Positions 15,080-22,863 of a DNA stretch of 64,000 nt are shown piece after piece (position 1 is the first letter of the stretch; each line of letters opens with the position of its first letter). The notes under the pieces are model-generated. The model was not told the origin of the DNA. It made no database searches and was given only the letters and a program-made list of their open reading frames with translations. The DNA is taken from assembly GCA_963752565.1 (NCBI GenBank), contig CAVVZC010000013.1, forward strand, positions 186,001 through 250,000, written 5' to 3'. The DNA is from UBA11574 sp963752565. Its GTDB lineage: Bacteria > Desulfobacterota > Desulfobacteria > Desulfobacterales > UBA11574. Made by a program: the position numbers and the translations under genes.

Positions 15080-17095
15080 TCAATCTACAATCATCAATTT
15101 TTTCAGGGTTTCCTCATCAATGATATCAACACCGAGTTCTTGTGCTCGATTGAACTTTGAGCCGGGTGATGCCCCGATGACAAGATAATCTGTTTTCCCG
15201 CTCACAGATCCGGCAACCTTTCCCCCGGCTTTCTCAATAGCTCTTTTTGCTTCACTTCTTGTCAACGTTGCAAGGGTGCCTGTGAGGACGAAAATCTTGC
15301 CTGAAAGCGTGCCCTGTTTATGGGCATTGTCACGATAAATCTGAACCCCGTTGGCAATCATATCATCGACGATCTTCCGATTTTCATTTTTTTTGAAAAA
15401 TTCCACAATGCTTTCGGCAACCACAGGTCCCACCCCGTCAATCGCTTCAAGAACATCCAATGTCGTGCCAATCAGTTTTTCCAGACTCTCAAAAGACCCT
15501 GCAAGTATCCCAGCCACATGCTCTCCCACATGTCGGATGCCCAGCGCGTAAATAAAACGATTTAGTGTTATCTGCTTGCTTTTTTCAACGGCGTGAACAA
15601 TATTGGCAGCCGATTTTGATCCCATCCGTTCAAGATCTTTCAGCACATCTTCTCTTAGCCGAAATATGTCCGCATAAGAACGCAAAAGCTTCTTCTCCAC
15701 CAACTGATCAATCAATTTGTCTCCCAATCCCTCGATATCAAAGGCTCCCTTTGAGGCGAAATGTTTTATCCGCTCTTTTACCTGGGCAGAACATGACGTG
15801 TTGATGCACTTCAATGCCGCCTCATTTTCGGATCGTATGACCGACGAATCGCAAACAGGGCAGCTATGAGGCATGTTGAAGGTTTTTTCTTCCCCTGTCC
15901 GCTTTGAAATTATCACTTTAACAACTTCGGGAATCACGTCGCCTGCTCGCTGAACGAGGACCGTGTCGCCTATTTTGATATCTTTTCTTTTTATTTCATC
16001 TTCATTGTGAAGGGTTGCCCGCCTGACGGTCACACCGCCGATTCTTACCGGCACAAGATGTGCCACAGGCGTCAACGTACCGGTCCTTCCAACCTGGACT
16101 TCAATGCCAACGACCCGCGTCGTCTCCTGAATCGCTTTAAATTTGTAGGCGATGGCCCATCGCGGACTCCGGGATGTGGCCCCTAAATGGCTCTGTAAAG
16201 CAAGACTGTCGACCTTTATCACCATGCCGTCAATATCATAAGGTAAAAGATCCCGTTGTTCACTGAGTTCTCTATAGCAATCAATCACCTCTTTGATGGT
16301 AACCTTTGGCCGGATATGTGGATTGATTCTGAACCCGAGTTTCTGCAGTGCATACAGTATATCCGAGTGCGATTCCAACACAAGGTCAGCAATCCGACCC
16401 ACACCATAGACAAATATTTCTAAAGGGCGTTTGGCGGTAATCTTTGAATCGAGTTGTCTTAAAGATCCTGCGGCTGCATTTCTTGGATTGGCAAATGGCG
16501 GAAAGTCTTCATCAAGGCGCTCGTTGTTTAAGCTTTTAAACGCTTCCTTGCCGATAAACACTTCGCCTCTGACCTCAAGAAGTGAGGGAATCCTTTTCTC
16601 TTTTTCAGTGTGAAGCCGTAACGGGACAGAGCGTATGGTTCTGACATTTGATGTGATCAATTCACCGTAAAAACCATCACCGCGAGTTGATGCGGTGATC
16701 AACCGGCCGTTTTCATAGACCAGCTCCACAGCAACACCGTCTAACTTTGGTTCTGCAGTATAAATAATTTCGCTGTCTACATTGAGATTTTTTTTAATTC
16801 GTCGATCAAACTCAATGATGTCCTGATCATTGAATCCATTTTCCAGACTGAGCATCGGAATTGAGTGTTCAATGGTTTCGAATTTGTCCAGGGAAGGTGC
16901 TCCAACCCTCAGGGTCGGGGAATCCGGGCTCATCAGATCAGGGAAGTCTTTCTCCAGCTTCAACAGTTCTTGCATGATCCGATCATACTCGGCATCGGAT
17001 ATTTCCGGATCATCCAGAACATAATACCGATAATTATGCCGGTGAAGCGCTTGTCTTAATTCTTTGATGCGTCCTATTGTTGAAGGATCTATCAT
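15080..17095 (-). CDS. ligA: NAD-dependent DNA ligase LigA
   Basis: 671 residues, full length. Order: Ia domain (HNYRYYVLDDPEISDAEYD), adenylation domain with nucleophile Lys117 in AEPKLDGVA, OB fold (VQVGRTGTLTPVA), Cys4 zinc finger (CPVC ... CINTSC), helix-hairpin-helix repeats (FDIEGLGDKLIDQL, LEAIDGVGPVVAESI) and a C-terminal BRCT domain (GKIFVLTGTLATLTR, ending GSKFNRAQELGVDIIDEE). It seals nicks in replication and repair. It starts at ATG 17095 without a strong ribosome-binding site and is monocistronic by position. Confidence 0.97.
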   Translation of the reverse strand: MIDPSTIGRIKELRQALHRHNYRYYVLDDPEISDAEYDRIMQELLKLEKDFPDLMSPDSPTLRVGAPSLDKFETIEHSIPMLSLENGFNDQDIIEFDRRIKKNLNVDSEIIYTAEPKLDGVAVELVYENGRLITASTRGDGFYGELITSNVRTIRSVPLRLHTEKEKRIPSLLEVRGEVFIGKEAFKSLNNERLDEDFPPFANPRNAAAGSLRQLDSKITAKRPLEIFVYGVGRIADLVLESHSDILYALQKLGFRINPHIRPKVTIKEVIDCYRELSEQRDLLPYDIDGMVIKVDSLALQSHLGATSRSPRWAIAYKFKAIQETTRVVGIEVQVGRTGTLTPVAHLVPVRIGGVTVRRATLHNEDEIKRKDIKIGDTVLVQRAGDVIPEVVKVIISKRTGEEKTFNMPHSCPVCDSSVIRSENEAALKCINTSCSAQVKERIKHFASKGAFDIEGLGDKLIDQLVEKKLLRSYADIFRLREDVLKDLERMGSKSAANIVHAVEKSKQITLNRFIYALGIRHVGEHVAGILAGSFESLEKLIGTTLDVLEAIDGVGPVVAESIVEFFKKNENRKIVDDMIANGVQIYRDNAHKQGTLSGKIFVLTGTLATLTRSEAKRAIEKAGGKVAGSVSGKTDYLVIGASPGSKFNRAQELGVDIIDEETLKKLMIVD

Positions 17096-17177
17096 TGTAT
17101 TTTGGTGCAGTACAATAATGCGCCAATGAAATATTTTACCTAAATAAATTTATCTCGGCCAGTGATTTAAAATGCTA

Positions 17178-17429
17178 TCATATCGGTCTTGCCAATCTTG
17201 ATAGTTCTTCTTTTACGTCATCAATAATATCATAAAACCACATCACATCCTCAATGGTCAAACGACCGGCTTTACGTTGTGACTCTTTCCCGTCTTTTCT
17301 TTTAAATATCCTCGGTCCGATCTGAACTTTCGGCTCACCGTCACCATATTGATGAATGGAAACAAGCAGCCCGGTCTCATCGCTTTGCCATTTCTTTAAA
17401 ATTTTGTCCTTTTCCGGATCAAATGCCAT
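17178..17429 (-). CDS. Conserved small protein of unknown function
   Basis: 83 residues starting MAFDPEKDKILKKWQ. The ATG at 17429 is chosen because GGAGG lies five bases upstream; the ORF could extend four codons further. The protein is acidic/basic mixed with a C-terminal helix (IEDVMWFYDIIDDVKEELSRL), and no known motif is visible. It lies 82 bases before ligA on the same strand and could be co-transcribed with it. Confidence 0.65.
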   Translation of the reverse strand: MAFDPEKDKILKKWQSDETGLLVSIHQYGDGEPKVQIGPRIFKRKDGKESQRKAGRLTIEDVMWFYDIIDDVKEELSRLARPI

Positions 17430-18245
17430 ATTGTCCTCCATATTCCATTATAACAGCGGTTGTCAGATTAATATTTCTAATTTAATGCAGCGCTATTTTC
17501 GAATTCACAGTGATAGCAGATGTTCACCATATGTATTATGTGCATTCTTAATTATGATTCCATATTCTGTCAAATCCATTTTGAAAGTTACGCCAACGAA
17601 CTTGCAGTTTACGCCATGACCATTATTGGTATTTATGACACAATCCGGATAAATTCAGTTTCCATCTCCGTCCGACAGACCTTGACCGCCTGCATCAACC
17701 GGCTGAACTTATCTTGAGTATGGCGGGTTTTCTGGCGCAAATTCGCTTTCTGAGTGGGACAAAGATACCAGGTGCAAACCCAAGGCCTGGTCATTCGTGG
17801 CAGTAGACAACCTTTAAGGCTCCAGTAGCGACAAACCTTTTTTAAATTCGGTATATCCAGATGAAAATTGCTTTGCATATGCATATGATACCATAATTAA
17901 GATAATTAAAAATTACAACTCAAGTTTCGCAACCTTAAATTTCAGCAACACCAATACAGTGCAGCAGGCCGGGAAATTTTTTTTAAGGTAAAATCATATG
18001 AATGCGATGGGTAAATAGAAAAAAGCCACTTGAAGCTATATAAGGCACAAAGAGGATGGTGCATATAAGATATCCATATTGGGGTAAGAAACTTGATTTC
18101 TAATAACTCGTTTGAATGCCGATCGGCATGCCCAATTTTTCCAATTTTATACAAAAAAGAACTTGAAAGCTTTTTAGCATTGTGTTAGGCGTTTCCTTTG
18201 GTTTTTTATGCCCACCATTTAAGACGTTGAAAGGATTGTGTTAAG
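17430..18245. other. Long intergenic region before the Rnf operon
   Basis: An 83-codon minus-strand ORF (17633-17884) and a 70-codon one (17942-18154) exist but lack ribosome-binding sites and recognisable motifs. The second lies across repeat copy B. The promoter of the downstream cytochrome/Rnf operon should lie in the last 100-200 bases, though I could not single out a clear -35/-10 pair. Confidence 0.4.
17918..17994 (+). repeat. Dispersed ~75-bp repeat, copy B
   Basis: ACTCAAGTTTCGCAACC, CAGCAACACCAAT, then GCAGGCCGGGAAAT and TTTTTTTAAGGTAAAAT. It is the clearest full copy and matches 2101-2166 on the opposite strand. Confidence 0.6.
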
Positions 18246-18695
18246 ATGACTCCAAAAAGAGAAATGCAGATTGCTTATATCCTTATTATTGTTTTGCTCT
18301 TTGTGGGTGCTATAAGCTATGCAGCCTTTCCCGCCAAAACACCGGATGAACCGGTAAGGTTAATGTACAAAACGGTTGCGGGAAAAGTTTTATTCGACCA
18401 CAAAACCCATTCTGCGGATTCAGGATATGGCCTTGCCTGTGCGGAATGTCATCATCACCCGGAAGAACCCGAAAACCAAGAAGAAGCGAATGTATCTTGC
18501 GGCATCTGTCATCAAACCCTGGAAAAAGATCAAAAATGGCCTGAATCCTGTCTTGATTGTCACGAAGCCGAAGATCTCGAAGACTCGGAAATGATCAAAA
18601 AATCTGATGCATTCCATTCGCAGTGTGAAAGCTGCCATCAGGAAGCTGAAGCCGGCCCGGAAGAAGAGAGGTGCAACTGGTGCCATGTTATGTAA
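18246..18695 (+). CDS. Pentahaem cytochrome c associated with the Rnf complex
   Basis: 149 residues with an N-terminal membrane anchor or signal (hydrophobic 9-27, AYILIIVLLFVGAISYAAF) and five CXXCH sites: CAECH (65), CGICH (85), CLDCH (102), CESCH (127) and CNWCH (143). His residues near 52, 55 and 69-71 (FDHKTHS, CHHHP) could be distal ligands, in the style of class III cytochromes c. It lies 77 bases before rnfC. In other sulfate reducers and in Methanosarcina acetivorans a multihaem cytochrome c is encoded with Rnf and exchanges electrons at the outer face. The linkage to the periplasmic quinone/cytochrome pool is inference. AAAGGA precedes the start. Confidence 0.9.
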   Translation: MTPKREMQIAYILIIVLLFVGAISYAAFPAKTPDEPVRLMYKTVAGKVLFDHKTHSADSGYGLACAECHHHPEEPENQEEANVSCGICHQTLEKDQKWPESCLDCHEAEDLEDSEMIKKSDAFHSQCESCHQEAEAGPEEERCNWCHVM

Positions 18696-18772
18696 ACCGT
18701 CTGATTTCTTTAACAGACGAAGGTTTTTTGGTCGCCAATTATTTTAACGAAAAAAATGAAAAAGGTTAAACG

Positions 18773-20062
18773 ATGATAAAACAATCTTTTATCGGTTTGA
18801 CAAAGCCACTGCTAAAATATGAAACCCTGGACGTTAGCACCCCGGAGCCTTCAGTTATTCAACCCTCCAAAAACGTAACGCTTTTTTTACATAAAGCTTT
18901 TAATTTTAAAGATACAATTTTGCTTAATATCGGCGACGAGGTCAAGACCGGCCAGAAGCTTTCTTACTCCGAAAACAGTGATGCCTATGTCATTTCTACA
19001 GTTACAGGAACCATCTCATCCATCGCTCCATTTAACGCTGATTATGGTAAGTCTTATACGGCCATTACCATAGATGTTTCTGAAAACGAAGAAATTGACG
19101 ATCAATTTTCAGCACTCGTAAAGGAACCCACCAAAGATACGGTTAAAGATTGCCTGGCCTTTATTCCCGGAAACCTCCCCGCCGGTCTCTTTCCTTCCAC
19201 CGACACATCACCACCCATTGAGACCATCGTAATTTCCGGTGTTGACAGCGATCTATTCATCACGACCAATCAAAACACGGTAAAGGTTGACGGCAAAGCA
19301 ATCAAGCACGGTGTCCAAGTCTTAAAGCAAATCACGGGAATCGACAATATAATCATCGTCTCACCCGATTATCTCATGCAAGATGCCGGTATCAGCGGAG
19401 CAGAAGTTAGAGTCGTTGATCCTCAATATCCCGCTTCAATTCCGCATTTGATCATGCGGGATGTCCTGGGCCAGGTGGTACCTGCCGGAAAAAATTGTGA
19501 AGATATGGGAGTGTCCTTTATTAGTGCGGAAGCGGTTGCATCCATCGGCAATGCTTTTAGAGAGGGGCAAATTCCGGTTCATAAGCATTTTAATTTAGTC
19601 AAAAAAGATGGAAGTGCCCCACTCATATCCGCCCGAATCGGAACACCAATCAGTGACATCTTAAGCGCTTTTAATGTCACATTAAATGAAAAAGACCGTC
19701 TAATTATAGGCGGGCCCATGACCGGCTCAGCCGTCTATTCTGAAGACTTTCCGGTCCAGCCCGATACAGATGCGATTATGGTTCAGGACAGAGGCGATAT
19801 TCCTCTTGTTTCTGACTATCCCTGCATCAATTGTGGCGAATGTGTCAGGATTTGTCCGGCTAACATTCCGATTAATGTACTTGTCCGATTTCTCGAAGCC
19901 GGACAATATGAGGAGGCCGCTGATCAGTATGACCTGTATTCTTGCATAGAGTGCGGTCTTTGCAGTTTTGTCTGTGTATCAAAAATGCCGGTTTTTCACT
20001 ATATAAAGCTGGCGAAATATGAACTTGGCCGGATCAGTACAGCGGAGGCAACGAATGCTTAA
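18773..20062 (+). CDS. rnfC: Ion-translocating Rnf complex subunit RnfC
   Basis: 429 residues. Contains the RnfC barrel-sandwich N-terminus, the Nqo1/SLBB-type FMN/NADH region and two 4Fe-4S clusters: CINCGECVRICP and CIECGLCSFVC. It is the NAD(H)-facing peripheral subunit that couples ferredoxin:NAD+ oxidoreduction to ion transport. First gene of rnfCDGEAB; its last codons overlap the rnfD start by eight bases. A little short in the linker, otherwise canonical. Confidence 0.96.
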   Translation: MIKQSFIGLTKPLLKYETLDVSTPEPSVIQPSKNVTLFLHKAFNFKDTILLNIGDEVKTGQKLSYSENSDAYVISTVTGTISSIAPFNADYGKSYTAITIDVSENEEIDDQFSALVKEPTKDTVKDCLAFIPGNLPAGLFPSTDTSPPIETIVISGVDSDLFITTNQNTVKVDGKAIKHGVQVLKQITGIDNIIIVSPDYLMQDAGISGAEVRVVDPQYPASIPHLIMRDVLGQVVPAGKNCEDMGVSFISAEAVASIGNAFREGQIPVHKHFNLVKKDGSAPLISARIGTPISDILSAFNVTLNEKDRLIIGGPMTGSAVYSEDFPVQPDTDAIMVQDRGDIPLVSDYPCINCGECVRICPANIPINVLVRFLEAGQYEEAADQYDLYSCIECGLCSFVCVSKMPVFHYIKLAKYELGRISTAEATNA

Positions 20063-21014
20063 TCATAAAAAACTCATCGTTTCACACGCGCCGTTCTGGC
20101 ACGATGGGAGCAGCATAACGGTTCGAAGTTATCATACAATTTTTGCTGCGATGCCGGCGGTCCTATTTGGTATATTTACCTATGGTATGCCTGCTTTAGG
20201 TGTTGTTTCGCTTTCCATTTCCTTTTCGATTATATGGGAATTTTTAATCAACAAAATTACCAAGCGCACCATCAGCATTGGAGACGGCAATGCAGCCCTT
20301 ATCGGACTTTTATTTGGCATGCTTTTGCCGGCAACATCTCCGTGGTGGCTGGTCATAACCGGCACTTTCGTTGCTGTGGTTATCGGAAAGCATATTTATG
20401 GCGGCATCGGTGGTAATCCCTTCAATCCTGTTCTTATCGGGTTCGCTATCCTTATGGTGGCCTGGAAAGATTTTTTTGATTTTAATGAAGTTTTGGTGAA
20501 TTACGATCTCGGCTTTACCATGGTCTATCCCTTGGCCGCCGTCAAACATCTGGGAACATCGGGTATCGAAGCCTTTAGCACCACGGATCTTCTTTTAGGC
20601 CAGCAATCGGGCGGCATTGGTGCAACTTTCGGACTCGGCCTCATTATTGGCGGAATTTATCTGATTATCAGGGGATTTATCCGCTGGGAAATTTCAGTTT
20701 CTTTTTTGGCCGGTGTAGGTCTAACGGCGCTGTTGTTTAACATGTCTGATCCTTCCCATTACGCAAGCCCTGTTTTTCATCTTTTAACCGGATATACGCT
20801 TATCGGCGCCTTTTTTCTGGCTACCGAAGATTCATCTTCACCGGTCAACTTTATCCCTATGATCATTTACGGCGCCGGAGCAGGCGTAATGACCGTATTG
20901 GTTAGAAATCTCGGTTCCTATGTTGATGGCGTGGTTTTTTCGATCCTGCTTATGAACCTTATCAATCCAATTTGCGACAAAATCAGACCAAAAGCTCTGG
21001 GAAAGGTTGTTTAA
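20055..21014 (+). CDS. rnfD: Rnf complex membrane subunit RnfD
   Basis: 319 residues starting MLNHKKLIVSHAPFWHDG. ATG 20055 is preceded by GCGGAGGCAACGA; an upstream in-frame codon at 20019 lies inside rnfC and is not needed. There are eight to nine membrane helices. GGIGATFGLG near residue 190 holds the Thr that carries covalent FMN in the RnfD/NqrB family. Together with RnfG it forms the flavin relay across the membrane. Confidence 0.95.
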   Translation: MLNHKKLIVSHAPFWHDGSSITVRSYHTIFAAMPAVLFGIFTYGMPALGVVSLSISFSIIWEFLINKITKRTISIGDGNAALIGLLFGMLLPATSPWWLVITGTFVAVVIGKHIYGGIGGNPFNPVLIGFAILMVAWKDFFDFNEVLVNYDLGFTMVYPLAAVKHLGTSGIEAFSTTDLLLGQQSGGIGATFGLGLIIGGIYLIIRGFIRWEISVSFLAGVGLTALLFNMSDPSHYASPVFHLLTGYTLIGAFFLATEDSSSPVNFIPMIIYGAGAGVMTVLVRNLGSYVDGVVFSILLMNLINPICDKIRPKALGKVV

Positions 21015-21015
21015 G

Positions 21016-21606
21016 ATGCGAGAAATGGTAATAATGGTCGTTGTTCTGATGGTATTAAGCGCCTTATCGGGCGGATTGCTTTCCGGCCTTAGGAATGCCA
21101 CCGCATCCAAGATCGAAGTGCAGCAGCTAAAATTTGTAAAAGGGCCCGCCATTAAAACGATCCTCGAGGGGGTGTCAAATGATCCCATTGCCGATCGGTT
21201 TGCCCTCAAAGACGGCGAAATGGAACGTAAATTTTTCGTCGGAAAATTTGACGGCAAAGCCAACACGGTGGTTCTTGAAAGTTTTGGAAAAGGTTACGGC
21301 GGTGACATCGGCCTCATGGTCGCCGTCAATATGGAAAACGACCAGATTGTCGGCGTCGGGGTGACCACCCACAGTGAAACTCCGGGACTGGGTGCCACAG
21401 CAAAGGATGATCCCGGTTTTGTGTCCCAATTTAAAGGCATGCCCGTCAAAGAGACGTTTAAAGTCACCAACGACGGCGGCAAAGTAAACGCCATGAGTGG
21501 TGCGACCATAACATCTCGGGCTGTCTGTTCGGCCGCATCAGGCGCCGGAATGATTTATAAAAAATTGAAACCTCAGCTCGTAGAAAAGTTAAAGGAATTT
21601 AAGTAA
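21016..21606 (+). CDS. rnfG: Rnf complex subunit RnfG (covalent FMN)
   Basis: About 196 residues. One N-terminal helix (VIMVVVLMVLSALSGGLL) anchors an outward-facing FMN-binding domain. MSGATITSRAV near the C-terminus is the S(T)GAT flavinylation motif, whose Thr receives FMN from ApbE. HSETPGLGA is also typical. The start is ATG 21016, one base past the rnfD stop; a TTG at 21007 is an alternative. No apbE gene is seen in the window. Confidence 0.95.
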   Translation: MREMVIMVVVLMVLSALSGGLLSGLRNATASKIEVQQLKFVKGPAIKTILEGVSNDPIADRFALKDGEMERKFFVGKFDGKANTVVLESFGKGYGGDIGLMVAVNMENDQIVGVGVTTHSETPGLGATAKDDPGFVSQFKGMPVKETFKVTNDGGKVNAMSGATITSRAVCSAASGAGMIYKKLKPQLVEKLKEFK

Positions 21607-21620
21607 ATAGGGAGATCATA

Positions 21621-22244
21621 ATGGCGAAAACACTCACGCAGGAATTTACCAAAGGTCTTTGGGAAGAAATTGCGCCATTTCGGCTTGTGCTGGGCTTGTG
21701 CCCGGTACTGGGTGTCACCACAACCATGGAAAACGGCATCGGAATGGGCCTTGCCACGACATTCGTTCTGGTATTTTCGAACATACTTGTTGCGTCACTG
21801 CGAAATATCATTCCGGCCAAAGTTCGAATCGCCTGTTTCATCATTATCATTGCGACCTTTGTTGTCGTCACCGAACTGTTAATGCAGGCCTTTACCTATC
21901 CCTTGTTTCTCAAACTGGGCGTGTTCATCCCTTTGATTGTGGTAAACTGTATTGTGCTGGGCCGAGCAGAGGCATTCGCTTCTAAGAATAATATTGCGCT
22001 TTCAATTGCCGACGGTCTGGGTATTGGTATCGGTTTTACCCTTTCTTTAGCGGCTCTCGGTTCTTTACGTGAGTTGTTTGGTGCCAACAATTTAACCATT
22101 TGGACCACACCCACTTCCGTTATCGGCGTCCAAGAAGTATTTGGTTCGAATTTTGAACCGTTCACGTTCATGGTTCAAGCTCCCGGAGCCTTTGTCTGCC
22201 TCGGGTTGATGCTCTGTGTTATGAATCTTATGGGAAGCAAATAG
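21621..22244 (+). CDS. rnfE: Rnf complex membrane subunit RnfE
   Basis: 207 residues, about six helices. ENGIGMGLATTFVLVFSNI and PLIVVNCIVLGRAEAFA are the paired half-helix and Cys-containing signatures of the RnfA/RnfE, NqrD/NqrE family, which hold a 2Fe-2S cluster between the two subunits in the membrane core. GGGAGATCATA precedes the ATG. The next gene is its homologue rnfA. Confidence 0.95.
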   Translation: MAKTLTQEFTKGLWEEIAPFRLVLGLCPVLGVTTTMENGIGMGLATTFVLVFSNILVASLRNIIPAKVRIACFIIIIATFVVVTELLMQAFTYPLFLKLGVFIPLIVVNCIVLGRAEAFASKNNIALSIADGLGIGIGFTLSLAALGSLRELFGANNLTIWTTPTSVIGVQEVFGSNFEPFTFMVQAPGAFVCLGLMLCVMNLMGSK

Positions 22245-22254
22245 GAGTCAATCA

Positions 22255-22827
22255 ATGGGCTACATGGAAATCATTATCGGTGGTATTTTTGTAAACAACA
22301 TTCTACTGGCCCAGTTTCTGGGTAACTGCCCGTTTCTCGGCACATCCAAAAAAATGGAAACAGCCGTCGGCATGGCCATGGCGGTTGTTTTTGTTCTGGT
22401 ATTGGCCGGGGTCATCACCTGGCTTATTTACGCGTTCTTTCTGGTACCCTATAAATTGGTCTATATGAGGACCATCGCGTTTATCCTGGTGATTGCATCC
22501 CTGGTCCAGTTTGTCGAAATGTTTCTAAAAAAGAGCATCCCTGGGCTGTATGCGGGACTGGGCATCTTTTTGCCTTTGATTACCACCAACTGTGCAGTAT
22601 TTGGTGCTTGTATTTTAAATGTCGATAAAGAACTGAACTTTATGAAAACCCTGGTACAGTCAACGGCTTATGCCGTTGGATTTGGGCTGGCCCTGATTCT
22701 CTTTGCCGGTGTTCGAGAACGTATCATTCTGGCCAGGGTACCGAAACCATTGCAGGATACCTCTATCGGCTTGGTCGTTGCAGGAATATTGTCTTTAACC
22801 TTTTATGCTTTTAAAGGTATGATTTAG
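22255..22827 (+). CDS. rnfA: Rnf complex membrane subunit RnfA
   Basis: 190 residues, six helices. FVNNILLAQFLGNCPFLG at the N-terminus and PLITTNCAVFGACIL in the middle each hold a conserved Cys of the cluster between RnfA and RnfE. AGGAG precedes the start. Ten bases separate it from rnfE. Confidence 0.96.
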   Translation: MGYMEIIIGGIFVNNILLAQFLGNCPFLGTSKKMETAVGMAMAVVFVLVLAGVITWLIYAFFLVPYKLVYMRTIAFILVIASLVQFVEMFLKKSIPGLYAGLGIFLPLITTNCAVFGACILNVDKELNFMKTLVQSTAYAVGFGLALILFAGVRERIILARVPKPLQDTSIGLVVAGILSLTFYAFKGMI

Positions 22828-22863
22828 AATCGGCAAATATAGAAATTAATTTAGGAGGATACG

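Noticed and set aside
17633..17884. 83-codon minus-strand ORF considered as a transposase remnant
   Set aside because: No ribosome-binding site, no DDE or helix-turn-helix pattern, Trp/Cys-rich composition typical of a chance ORF.
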